A stretch of DNA of 64,000 nt, from NCBI RefSeq assembly GCF_051020975.1, contig NW_027478169.1, positions 8,494,001 through 8,558,000 on the forward strand, in the 5' to 3' direction. Of the stretch, positions 52,740 through 63,923 are shown piece by piece. Within the stretch, counting starts at the first letter, position 1. Every line of letters starts with the position of its first letter. The position numbers were made by a program, and so were the translations under genes. Source of the stretch: Osmia lignaria lignaria (taxonomy: Eukaryota; Arthropoda; Insecta; Hymenoptera; Megachilidae). The notes beneath the pieces are model-generated. The model made no database searches. It had not been told where the DNA came from and saw nothing but the letters and a program-made list of their open reading frames with translations.

Positions 52740-52766
52740 GGCCCCTTTCTTTGAGATAACTCTGCA
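52740..52766. repeat. Internal sub-repeat, first arm (in the reference monomer)
   Basis: This 27-bp block begins GGCCCCTTTCTTTGAG and ends CTCTGCA. It matches the block at 52,854-52,880, 114 bp downstream, at 24 of 27 positions. It is followed by GCGAGCT then GCAAATG, which also has a counterpart after the second arm. Present in every monomer. Confidence 0.75.
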
Positions 52767-52807
52767 CTATTGCGAGCTGCAAATGCCACTTCCAGCTTAG
52801 CTGTGCA

Positions 52808-52831
52808 GAAGAAGAACAACAAGAAGAAGAA
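52808..52831. repeat. GAA/CAA triplet tract inside the monomer
   Basis: Eight consecutive triplets, three GAA, two CAA and three GAA, lie between the two internal sub-repeat arms. The tract is present in every monomer. It is the hot spot for length change: seven of the fifteen indels in the array are exact losses of one triplet here, and an eighth indel is a 1-bp gain here. Confidence 0.85.
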
Positions 52832-52853
52832 ATATCTCGAAATATGTCCGTCA

Positions 52854-52880
52854 GGCCCCTTCCCTTGAGATAAATCTGCA
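52854..52880. repeat. Internal sub-repeat, second arm (in the reference monomer)
   Basis: This block begins GGCCCCTTCCCTTGAG and ends ATCTGCA, 24/27 identical to the first arm. It is followed at 52,898-52,915 by GCGAGCTATGGCAAAATG, which resembles GCGAGCTGCAAATG after the first arm apart from short gaps. This suggests the 322-bp unit arose by an old internal duplication. Confidence 0.75.
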
Positions 52881-52995
52881 AATATCTCGGAAACGAAGCG
52901 AGCTATGGCAAAATGTTAAGAGACCTTATTTGTAGAGAATTAAGTTTCCTACTTTTTATGTTCTATGATATTTTTTGATCAGATGCGTAGTTGTC

Positions 52996-53732
52996 GAGAT
53001 ATATCAAGATATTTAAAAGTTCCGAAGCCGCACCAACATAATAGAGATACAGAAACACCGTGGCCCCTTTCTTTGAGATAACTCTGCGCTATTGCGAGCT
53101 GGAAATGCCACTTCCAGTTTAGCTGTGCAGAAGAAGAACAACAAGAAGAGGAAATATCTCGAAATATGTCCGTCAGGCCCCTTCCCTTGAGATATATCTG
53201 CAAATATCTCGGAAACGAAACGAGCTATGGCAAAATGTTAAGAGACCTTTTTTGTAGAGAATTATGTTTCCTACAATTTATGTTCTATGACATTTTTTGA
53301 TCAGAAGCGTAGTTTTCGAGATATATCGAGATATTTAAAAGATCCGAAGCTGCACCAACATAATAGAGATACAGAAACACCGTGGCCCCTTTCTTTGAGA
53401 TAACTCTGCACTAGTGCGAGCCGCAAATGCCGCTTCCAGCTTAGCTGTGCAGAAGAAGAACAACAAGAAGAAGAAATATCTCGAAATATGTCCGTCAGGC
53501 CCCTTCCCTCGAGATAAATCTGCAAATATCTCGGAAACGAAGCGAGCTATGGCAAAATGTTGAGAGACCTTTTTTGTAGAGAATTAAGTTTCCTACTTTT
53601 TATGTTCTATGATATTTTTTGATCGGATGCGTAGTTCTCGAGATATATAAAGATATTTAAAAGTTCCGAAGCCGCACCAACATAATAGAGATACAGAAAC
53701 ACCGTGGCCCCTTTCTTTGAGATAACTCTGCA
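52996..53732. repeat. Block shared with 56,861-57,597 (offset 3,865 bp, 12-mer)
   Basis: A type B monomer (TATGACATTTTTTG, GATCCGAAGCTGC) followed by GAGATATATAAAGATA. The 12-monomer offset carries the extra base at about 55,474. Confidence 0.75.
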
Positions 53733-54984
53733 CTACTGCGAGCTGCAAATGCCACTTCCAGCTTAGCAGTGCAGAAGAAGAACAACAAGAAGAAGAAATA
53801 TCTCGAAATATGTCCGACAGGCCCCTTCCCTTGAGATAAATCTGCAAATATCTCGGAAACGAAGCGAGCTATGGCAAAATGTTAAGAGACCTGTTTTGTA
53901 GAGAATTAAGTTTCCTACTTTTTGTGTTCTATGATATTTTTCGATCAGATGCGTAGTTCTCGAGATATATCAAGATATTTAAAAGTTCCGAAGCCGCACC
54001 AACATAATAGAGATACAGAAACACCGTGGCCCCTTTCTTTGAGATAACTCTGCACTATTGCGAGCTGCAAATGCCACTTCCAGCTTAGCTGTGCAGAAGA
54101 AGAACAACAAGAAGAAGAAATATCTCGAAATATGTCCGTCAGACCCCTTCCCTTGAGATAAATCTGCAAATATCTCGGAAACGAAGCGAGCTACGGCAAA
54201 ATGTTAAGAGACCTTTGTTGTAGAAAATTAGGTTTCCTACTTTTTATGTTCTATGATATTTTTTGATCAGATGCGTAGTTCTCGAGATATATCAAGATAT
54301 TTAAAAGTTCCGAAGCGGCACCAACATAATAGAGATACAGAAACACCGTGGCCCCTTTCTTTGCGATAACTCTGCACTATTGCGAGCTGCAAATGCCACT
54401 TCCAGCTTAGCTGTGCAGAAGAAGAACAACAAGAAGAAGAAATATCTCGAAATATGTCCGTCAGGCCCCTTCCCTTGAGATAAATCTGCAAATATCTCGG
54501 AAACGAAGCGAGCTATGGCAAAATGTTAAGAGACCTTTTTTGTAGAGAATTAAGTTTCCTACTTTTTATGTTCTATGATATTTTTCGATCAGAGGCGTAG
54601 TTCTCGAGATATATCAAGATATTTAAAAGTTCCGAAGCCGCACCAACATAATAGAGATACAGAAACACCGTGGCCCCTTTCTTTGAGATAACTCTGCACG
54701 ATTGCGAGCTGGAAATGTCACTTCCAGTTTAGCTGTGCAGAAGAAGAACAACAAGAAGAAGAAATATCTCGAAAAATGTCCATCAGGACCCTTCCCTTGA
54801 GATAAATCTGCAAATATCTCGGAAACGAAGCGAGCTATTGCAAAACGTTGAGAGACCTTTTTTGTAGAGAATTAAGTTTCCTACTTTTTATGTTCTATGA
54901 TATTTTTTGATCAGATGCGTAGTTCTCGAGATATATCAAGATATTTAAAAGCTCCGAAGCTGCACCAACATAATAGAGGTCCAG

Positions 54985-56841
54985 AAACACCGTGGCCCCT
55001 TTCTTTGAGATAACTCTGCACGATTGCGAGCTGGAAATGCCACTTCCAGTTTAGCTGTGCAGAAGAAGAACAACAAGAAGAAGAAATATCTCGAAAAATG
55101 TCCATCAGGACCCTTCCCTTGAGATAAATCTGCAAATATCTCGGAAACGAAGCGAGCTATTGCAAAACGTTAAGAGACCTTTTTTGTAGAGAATTAAGTT
55201 TCCTACTTTTTATGTTCTATGATATTTTTTGATCAGATGCGTAGTTCTCGAGATATATCAAGATATTTAAAAGCTCCGAAGCTGCACCAACATAATAGAG
55301 GTACAGAAACACCGTGGCCCCTTTCTTTGAGATAACTCTGCACTATTGCGAGCTGCAAATGCCACTTCCAGCTTAGCTGTGGAGAAGAAGAACAACAAGA
55401 AGAAGAAATATCTCGAAATATGTCCGTCAGGCCCCTTCCCTTGAGATAAATCTGCAAATATCTCGGAAACGAATGCGAGCTATGCCAAAATGTTAAGAGA
55501 CCTTTTTTGTAGAGAATTAAGTTTCCTACTTTTTATCTTCTATGATATTTTCTGATCAGATTCGTAGTTCTCGAGATATATCAAGATATTTAAAAGTTCC
55601 GAAGCCGCACCGACATAATAGAGATACAGAAACACCGTGGCCCCTCTCTTTGAGATAACTCTGCACAATTGCGAGCTGCAAATGCCACTTCCAGCTTAGC
55701 TGTGCAGAAGAAGAACAACAAGAAGAAGAAATATCTCGAAATATGTCCGTCAGGCCCCTTCCCTTGAGATAAATCGGCAAGTATCTCGGAAACGAAGCGA
55801 GCTATGGCAAAATGTTGAGAGACCTTTTTTGTAGAGAATTAAGTTTCCTACTTTTTATGTTCTATGATATTTTTTGATCAGATGCGTAGATCTCGAGATA
55901 TATCAAGATATTTAAAAGTTCCGAAGCCGCACCAACATAATAGAGATACAGAAACACCGTGGCCCCTTTCTTTGAGATAACTCTGCACGATTGCGAGCTG
56001 GAAATGCCACTTCCAGTTTAGCTGTGCAGAAGAAGAACAACAAGAAGAAGAAATATCTCGAAAAATGTCCATCAGGACCCTTCCCTTGAGATAAATCTGC
56101 AAATATCTCGGACACGAAGCGAGCTATTGCAAAACGTTAAGAGACCTTTTTTGTAGAGAATTAAGTTTCCTACTTTTTATGTTCTATGATATTTTTTGAT
56201 CAGATGCGTAGTTCTCGAGATATATCAAGATATTTAAAAGCTCCGAAGCTGCACCAACATAATAGAGGTACAGAAACACCGTGGCCCCTTTCTTTGAGAT
56301 AACTCTGCACTATTGCGAGCTGCAAATGCCACTTCCAGCTTAGCTGTGGAGAAGAAGAACAACAAGAAGAAGAAATATCTCGAAATATGTCCGTCAGGCC
56401 CCTTCCCTTGAGATAAATCTGCAAATATCTCGGAAACGAAGCGAGCTATGGCAAAATGTTAAGAGACCTTTTTTGTAGAGAATTAAGTTTCCTACTTTTT
56501 ATCTTCTATGATATTTTCTGATCAGATTCGTAGTTCTCGAGATATATCAAGATATTTAAAAGTTCCGAAGCCGCACCAACATAATAGAGATACAGAAACA
56601 CCGTGGCCCCTCTCTTTGAGATAACTCTGCACAATTGCGAGCTGCAAATGCCACTTCCAGCTTAGCTGTGCAGAAGAAGAACAACAAGAAGAAGAAATAT
56701 CTCGAAATATGTCCGTCAGGCCCCTTCCCTTGAGATAAATCGGCAAGTATCTCGGAAACGAAGCGAGCTATGGCAAAATCTTGAGAGACCTTTTTTGTAG
56801 AGAATTAAGTTTCCTACTTTTTATGTTCTATGATATTTTTT
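54985..56841. repeat. 3-mer HOR (966-967 bp), two copies
   Basis: The order of monomers at 54,909, 55,231 and 55,554 recurs at 55,876, 56,198 and 56,520. Markers are CATCAGGACCC, GCTCCGAAGCTGC, AGCTGTGGAGAAG, GATCAGATTCG and AATCGGCAAGT. The first copy carries an extra base at about 55,474. Confidence 0.8.
55472..55477. other. Indel +1
   Basis: GAATGCGAGC replaces GAAGCGAGC; private to this monomer. Confidence 0.9.
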
Positions 56842-56860
56842 GATCAGATGCGTAGATCTC

Positions 56861-57597
56861 GAGATATATCAAGATATTTAAAAGTTCCGAAGCCGCACCA
56901 ACATAATAGAGATACAGAAACACCGTGGCCCCTTTCTTTGAGATAACTCTGCGCTATTGCGAGCTGGAAATGCCACTTCCAGTTTAGCTGTGCAGAAGAA
57001 GAACAACAAGAAGAGGAAATATCTCGAAATATGTCCGTCAGGCCCCTTCCCTTGAGATATATCTGCAAATATCTCGGAAACGAAACGAGCTATGGCAAAA
57101 TGTTAAGAGACCTTTTTTGTAGAGAATTATGTTTCCTACAATTTATGTTCTATGACATTTTTTGATCAGAAGCGTAGTTTCCGAGATATATCGAGATATT
57201 TAAAAGATCCGAAGCTGCACCAACATAATAGAGATACAGAAACACCGTGGCCCCTTTCTTTGAGATAACTCTGCACTAGTGCGAGCCGCAAATGCCGCTT
57301 CCAGCTTAGCTGTGCAGAAGAAGAACAACAAGAAGAAGAAATATCTCGAAATATGTCCGTCAGGCCCCTTCCCTCGAGATAAATCTGCAAATATCTCGGA
57401 AACGAAGCGAGCTATGGCAAAATGTTGAGAGACCTTTTTTGTAGAGAATTAAGTTTCCTACTTTTTATGTTCTATGATATTTTTTGATCGGATGCGTAGT
57501 TCTCGAGATATATAAAGATATTTAAAAGTTCCGAAGCCGCACCAACATAATAGAGATACAGAAACACCGTGGCCCCTTTCTTTGAGATAACTCTGCA
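56861..57597. repeat. Block shared with 52,996-53,732 (offset 3,865 bp, 12-mer)
   Basis: Partner of 52,996-53,732, with a private TTTCCGAG near 57,180. Confidence 0.75.
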
Positions 57598-59095
57598 CTA
57601 TTGCGAGCTGCAAATGCCACTTCCAGCTTTGCTGTGCCGAAGAAGAACAACAAGAAGAAGAAATATCACGAAATATGTCCGTTAGGCCCCTTCCCTTGAG
57701 ATAAATCTGCAAATATCCCGGAAACGAAGCGAGCGATGGCAAAATGTTAAGAGACCTTTTTTGTAGCGAATTAAGTTTCCTACTTTTTATGTTCTATGAT
57801 ATTTTTTGATCAGACGCGTAGTTCTCGAGATATATCAAGATATTTAAAAGTTCCGAAGCCGCACCAACATAATAGAGATACAGAAACACCGTGGCTCCTT
57901 TCTTTGAGATAACTCTGCACTATTGCGACCTGGAAATGCCACTTCCAGTTTAGTTGTGCAGAAGAAGAACAACACGAAGAAGAAATATCTCGAAATATGT
58001 CCGTTAGGCCCCTTCCCTTGAGATAAATCTGCAAATATCTCGGAAACGAAGCGAGCTATGGCAAAATGTTAAGAGACGTTTTTTGTAGAGAATTATGTTT
58101 CCTACAATTTATGTTCTATGATATTTTTTGATCAGAAGCGTAGTTTTCGAGATATATCGAGATATTTAAAAGTTCCGAAGCCGCACCAACATAATAGAGA
58201 TACAGAAACACCGTGGCCCCTTTCTTTGAGATAACTCTGCACTAGTGCGAGCCGCAAATGCCACTTCCAGCTTAGCTGTGCAGAAGAAGAACAACAAGAA
58301 GAAGAAATATCTCGAAATATGTCCGTCAGGCCCCTTCCCTTGAGATATATCTGCAAATATCTCGGAAACGAAGCGAGCTATGGCAAAATGTTAAGAGACC
58401 TTTTTTGTAGGGAATTATGTTTCCTACAATTTATGTTCTATGATATTTTTTGATCAGAAGCGTAGTTTTCGAGATATATCGAGATATTTAAAAGTTCCGA
58501 AGCCGCACCAACATAATAGAGATACAGAAACACCGTGGCCCCTTTCTTTGAGATAACTCTGCACTAGTGCGAGCCGCAAATGCCACTTCCAGCTTAGCTG
58601 TGCAGAGGAAGAACAGCAAGAAGAAGAAATATCTCGAAATATGTCCGTCAGGCCAGTTCCTTTGAGCTGAATCTGCAAATATCTCGGAAACGAAGCGAGC
58701 TATTGCAAAACGTTAAGAGACGTTTTTTGTAGAGAATTGAGTTTCCTACTTTTTATGTTGTATGATATTTTTTGATCAGATGCGTAGTTCTCGAGATATA
58801 TCAAGATATTTAAAAGTTAAGAAGCCGCACCAACATAATAGAGATACAGAAACACCGTGGCCCCTTTCTTTGAGATAACTCTGCACTATTGCGAGCTGCA
58901 AATGCCACTTCCAGCTTAGCTGTGCAGAAGAAGAACAACAAGAAGAAGAAATATCACGAAATATGTCCGTTAGGCCCCTTCCCTTGAGATAAATCTGCAA
59001 ATATCTCGGAATCGAAGCGAGCTATGGCAAAATGTTAAGAGACCTTTTTTGTAGCGAATTAAGTTTCCTACTTTTTATGTTCTATGATATTTTTT
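57486..59095. repeat. 4-mer relation (1,288 bp)
   Basis: The monomers at 57,486 and 58,774 share ATATCACGAAATATG followed by CCGTTAGG, and the tail GTAGCGAATT. Many other changes are private to each, so this relation looks older than the ones above. Confidence 0.6.
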
Positions 59096-59180
59096 GATCA
59101 GATGCGTAGTTCTCGAGATATATCAAGATATTTAAAAGTTCCGAAGCCGCACCAACATAATAGAGATACAGAAACACCGT

Positions 59181-59187
59181 GGCCCTT
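59181..59187. other. Indel -1 C
   Basis: GTGGCCCTTTC replaces GTGGCCCCTTTC. This shifts the recurrent minus-strand frame. Confidence 0.9.
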
Positions 59188-59360
59188 TCTTTCAGATAGC
59201 TATGCACTATTGCGAGCTGCAAATGCCACTTCCAGCTTAGCTGTGCAGAAGAAGAACAACAAGAAGAAGAAATATCTGGAAATATGTCCGTCAGGCCCCT
59301 TACCTTGAGATAAATCTGCAAATATCTCGGAAACGATGCCAGCTATGGGAAAATGTTAAG

Positions 59361-60459
59361 AGACCTTTTTTGTAGAGAATTAAGTTCCCTACTTTTTATC
59401 TTCTATGATATTTTTTGATCAGATGCGTAGTTCTCGAGATATATCAAGATATTTAAAAGTTCCGAAGCCGCACCAACATAATAGAGATACAGAAACACCG
59501 TGGCCCCTTTCTTTGAGATAACTCTGCACTATTGCGAGCTGTAAATGCCACTTCCAGCTTAGCTGTGCAGAAGAAGAACAACAAGAAGAAGAAATATCTC
59601 GAAATATGTCCGTCAGGCCCCTTCCCTTGAGATATATCTGCAAATATCTCGGAAACGAAGCGAGCTATGGCAAAATGTGAAGAGACCTTTTTTGTAGAGA
59701 ATTATGTTTCCTACAATTTATGTTCTATGATATTTTTTGATCAGAAGCGTAGTTTTCGAGATATATCGAGATATTTAAAAGTTCCGAAGCCGCACCAACA
59801 TAATAGAGATACAGAAACACCGTGGCCCCTCTCTTTGAGATAACTCTGCACTATTGCGAGCTGGAAATGCCACGTCCAGTTTAGCTGTGCAGAAGAAGAA
59901 CAACAAGAAGAAGAAATATCTCGAAATATGTCCGTCAGGCCCCTTCCCTTGAGATAAATCTGCAAATATCTCGGAAACGAAGCGAGCTATGGCAAAATGT
60001 TAAGAGACCTTTTCTGTAGAGAATTAAGTTTTCTACTTTTTATGTTCCATGATATTTTTTGATCAGATGCGTAGTTCTCGAGATACATCAAGATATTTAA
60101 AAGTTCTGAAGCTGCACCAACATAATAGAGATACAGAAACACCGTGGCCCCTTTCTTTGAGATAACTCTGCACTAGTGCGAGCCGCAAATGCCACTTCCA
60201 GCTTAGCTGTGCAGAAGAAGAACAACAAGAAGAAGAAATATCTGGAAATATGTCCGTTAGGCCCCTTCCCTTGAGATAAATCTGCAAATATCTCGGAAAC
60301 GATGCCAGCTATGGCAAAATGTTGAGAGACCTTTTTTGTAGAGAATTAAGTTTCCTACTTTTTATGTTCTATGAAATTTTTTGATCAGATGCGTAGTTCT
60401 CGAGATATATCAAGATATTTAAAAGTTCCGAAGCCGCACCAGCATAATAGAGATACAGA
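59361..60459. repeat. 11-mer relation, copy 1 (3,541-bp offset)
   Basis: Matches 62,902-64,000. Shared markers are AAGTTCCCTAC, TATGTTCCATGATA, ATCTGGAAATATG with CCGTTAGG, and TATGAAATTTTTTG. Differences occur near 60,088 to 60,112 and at 60,303. Confidence 0.75.
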
Positions 60460-60970
60460 AACACCGTGGCCCCTTTCTTTGAGATATCTCTGCACTATTG
60501 CGAGCTGCAAATGCCACTTCCAGCTTAGCTGCGCAGAAGAAGAACAACAGGAAGAAGAAATATCTCGAAATATGTCCGTCAGGCCCCTTCCCTTGAGATA
60601 AATCTGCAAATATCTCGGAAACGAAGCGAGCTATGGCAAAATGTTAAGAGACCTTTTTTGTAGAGAATTATGTTTCCTACTTTTTATGTTCTATGATATT
60701 TTTTGATCAGACGCGTAGTTCTCGAGATATATCAAGATATTTAAAAGTTCCGAAGCCGCACCAACATAATAGAGATACTGAAACACCGTGGCCCCTTTCT
60801 TTGAGATAACTCTGCACTATTGCGAGCTGCAAATGCCACTTCCAGCTTAGCTGTGCAGAAGAAGAACAACGAGAAGAAGAAATATCTCGAAATATGTCCG
60901 TCAGGCCCCTTCCCTTGAGATAAATCTGCAAGTATCTCGGAAACGAAGCGAGCTATGGCAAAATGTTAAC

Positions 60971-60981
60971 AGACTTTTTTG
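60971..60981. other. Indel -1 in T-run
   Basis: AACAGACTTTTTTGTAG is one base shorter than the usual tail. Confidence 0.85.
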
Positions 60982-61899
60982 TAGAGAATTAAGTTTCCTA
61001 CTTTTTATGTTCTATGATATTTTTTGATCAGACGCGTAGTTCTCGAGATATATCAAGATATTTAAAAGTTCCGAAGCCGCACCAACATAATAGAGATACA
61101 GAAACACCGTGGCCCCTTTCTTTGAGATAACTCTGCACTAGTGCGAGCCGCAAATGCCACTTCCAGCTTAGCTGTGCAGAAGAAGAACAACAAGAAGAAG
61201 AAATATCTCGAAATATGTCCGTCAGGCCCCTTCCCTTGAGATAAATCTGCAAATATCTCGGAAACGAAGCGAGCTATGGCAAAATGTTAGGAGACCTTTT
61301 TTGTAGCGAATTAAGTTTCCTACTTTTTATGTTCTATGATATTTTTTGATCAGATGCGTAGTTCTCGAGATATATCAAGATATTTAAAAGTTCCAAAGCC
61401 GCACCAACATAATAGAGATACAGAAACACCGTGGCCCCTTTCTTTCAGATAGCTATGCACTATTGCGAGCTGCAAATGCCACTTCCAGCTTAGCTGTGCA
61501 GAAGAAGAACAACAAGAAGAAGAAATATCTCGAAATATGTCCGTCAGGCCCCTTACCCTGAGATAAATCTGCAAATATCTCGGAAACGAAGCGAGCTATG
61601 GCAAAATGTTAAGAGACCTTTTTTGTAGAGAATTACGTTTCCTACTTTTTATCTTCTATGATATTTTCTGATCAGATGCGTAGTTCTCGAGATATATCAA
61701 GATATTTAAAAGTTCCGAAGCCGCACCAACATAACAGAGATACAGAAACACCGTGGCCCCTTTCTTTGAGATAACTCTGCACTATTGCGAGCTGCAAATG
61801 CCACTTTCAGCTTAGCTGTGCAGAAGAAGAACAACAAGAAGAAGAAATATCTCGAAATATGTCCGTCAGGCCCCTTCCCTTGAGATAAATCTGCAAATA

Positions 61900-62545
61900 T
61901 CTCAGAAACGAAGCGAGCTATGGCAAAATGTTAAGAGACCTTTTTTGTAGAGAATTATGTTTCCTACAATTTATGTTCTATCATATTTTTTGATCAGAAG
62001 CGTAGTTTTCGAGATATATCGAGATATTTAAAAGTTCCGAAGCCGCACCAACATAATAGAGATACAGAAACACCGTGGACCCTTTCGTTGAGATAACTCT
62101 GCACTATTGCGAGCCGCAAATGCCACTTCCAGCTTAGCTGTGCAGAAGAAGAACAACAAGAAGAAGAAATATCTCGAAATATGTCCGTCAGGCCCCTTCC
62201 CTTGAGATAAATCTGCAAATATCTCAGAAACGAAGCGAGCTATGGCAAAATGTTAAGAGACCTCTTTTGTAGAGAATTATGTTTCCTACAATTTATGTTC
62301 TATCATATTTTTTGATCAGAAGCGTAGTTTTCGAGATATATCGACATATTTAAAAGTTCCGAAGCCGCACCAACATAATAGAGATACAGAAACACCGTGG
62401 CCCCTTTCGTTGAGATAACTCTGCACTATTGCGAGCCGCAAATGCCACTTCCAGCTTAGCTGTGCAGAAGAAGAACAACAAGAAGAAGAAATATCTCGAA
62501 ATATGTCCGTCAGGCCCCTTCCCTTGAGATAAATCTGCAAATATC
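61900..62545. repeat. Single-monomer tandem duplication
   Basis: The adjacent units from 61,992 and 62,314 share ATCTCAGAAACG upstream, TTCTATCATATTTT and CTTTCGTTGAG, variants seen nowhere else in the window. This is the simplest event, one 322-bp unit copied next to itself. Confidence 0.75.
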
Positions 62546-63279
62546 TCGGAAACGAAGCGAGCTATGGCAAAATGTTAAGAGACCTTTTTTGTAGAGAATT
62601 AAGTTTCCTACTTTTTAGGTTCTATGATATTTTTTGATCAGATGCGTAGTTCTCGAGATATATCAAGATATTCAAAAGTTCCGAAGCCGCACCAACATAA
62701 TAGAGATACAGAAACACCGTGGCCCCTTTCTTTGAGATATCTCTGCACTATTGCGAGCTGCAAATGCCACTTCCAGCTTAGCTGCGCAGAAGAAGAACAA
62801 CAAGAAGAAGAAATATCTCGAAATATGTCCGTCAGGCCCCTTCCCTTGAGATATATCTGCAAATATCTCGGAAACGAAGCGAGCTATGGCAAAATGTTAA
62901 GAGACCATTTTTGTAGAGAATTAAGTTCCCTACTTTTTATCTTCTATGATATTTTTTGATCAGATGCGTAGTTCTCGAGATATATCAAGATATTTAAAAG
63001 TTCCGAAGCCGCACCAACATAATAGAGATACAGAAACACCGTGGCCCCTTTCTTTGAGATAACTCTGCACTATTGCGAGCTGTAAATGCCACTTCCAGCT
63101 TAGCTGTGCAGAAGAAGAACAACAAGAAGAAGAAATATCTCGAAATATGTCCGTCAGGCCCCTTCCCTTGAGATATATCTGCAAATATCTCGGAAACGAA
63201 GCGAGCTATGGCAAAATGTGAAGAGACCTTTTTTGTAGAGAATTATGTTTCCTACAATTTATGTTCTATGATATTTTTT

Positions 63280-63601
63280 GATCAGAAGCGTAGTTTTCGA
63301 GATATATCGAGATATTTAAAAGTTCCGAAGCCGCACCAACATAATAGAGATACAGAAACACCGTGGCCCCTCTCTTTGAGATAACTCTGCACTATTGCGA
63401 GCTGGAAATGCCACGTCCAGTTTAGCTGTGCAGAAGAAGAACAACAAGAAGAAGAAATATCTCGAAATATGTCCGTCAGGCCCCTTCCCTTGAGATAAAT
63501 CTGCAAATATCTCGGAAACGAAGCGAGCTATGGCAAAATGTTAAGAGACCTTTTCTGTAGAGAATTAAGTTTTCTACTTTTTATGTTCCATGATATTTTT
63601 T
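63280..63601. repeat. Example of a type B head monomer
   Basis: Type B is marked by GATCAGAAGCG, TTTTCGAG instead of TTCTCGAG, and ATCGAGATATTT instead of ATCAAGATATTT. It is normally preceded by the tail TTATGTTTCCTACAATTT rather than TTAAGTTTCCTACTTTTT. These linked differences span about 90 bp across the monomer junction and so behave as one haplotype block. B monomers alternate with A over much of the first 10 kb and are rare from 48 to 57 kb. Confidence 0.85.
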
Positions 63602-63923
63602 GATCAGATGCGTAGTTCTCGAGATACATCGAGATATTTAAAAGTTCCGAAGCCGCACCAACATAATAGAGATACAGAAACACCGTGGCCCCTTTCTTTG
63701 AGATAACTCTGCACTAGTGCGAGCCGCAAATGCCACTTCCAGCTTAGCTGTGCAGAAGAAGAACAACAAGAAGAAGAAATATCTGGAAATATGTCCGTTA
63801 GGCCCCTTCCCTTGAGATAAATCTGCAAATATCTCGGAAACGAAGCGAGCTATGGCAAAATGTTGAGAGACCTTTTTTGTAGAGAATTAAGTTTCCTACT
63901 TTTTATGTTCTATGAAATTTTTT

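Larger units (their letters stand above)
52655..52976. repeat. Reference type A monomer, close to the majority sequence
   Basis: Chosen as a representative unit because it differs from the majority at few sites, the clearest being an A inside the T-run at 52,929. In order it holds: GATCAGATGCG; CTCGAG at 52,671-52,676; the short motifs at 52,673-52,692; the first GGCCCC block at 52,740-52,766; the GAA/CAA tract at 52,808-52,831; AAATATCTCG at 52,830-52,839; the second GGCCCC block at 52,854-52,880; AAATATCTCG at 52,880-52,889; then the AT-rich tail TTAAGTTTCCTAC. The length of 322 bp is not a multiple of three, so no frame stays open across monomers. Confidence 0.9.
52028..53087. repeat. 3-mer HOR, copy 2 (966 bp)
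   Basis: Partner of 51,062-52,121. The sequence after it returns to the 49,868-type monomers. Confidence 0.85.
59096..62957. repeat. 7-mer relation (2,252-2,253 bp), diverged
   Basis: The monomers at 59,096 and 61,348 share CTTTCAGATAGCTATGC and CCCCTTACC. Those at 60,383 and 62,636 share GAGATATCTCTGC and AGCTGCGCAGAAG. Intervening monomers are less alike. Confidence 0.6.

Noticed and set aside
52655..52976. CENP-B box
   Set aside because: The minus strand has TTCGAGATATT in the right shape for the first half of the motif, but the CGGG part is absent, so I do not call it.
52920..52976. Phased T-tracts giving intrinsic DNA bending
   Set aside because: In a typical unit the tracts are centred about 26 and 18 bp apart, which is not a multiple of the helical repeat, so the sequence does not support strong curvature.
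196..63828. About 180 minus-strand frames of 73-95 codons, one per monomer
   Set aside because: They repeat with the satellite, usually begin with TTG and not ATG, lie in a unit whose length is not a multiple of three, show no family I recognise, and include amplified copies with stop codons and frameshifts. I treat them as by-products of the repeat.
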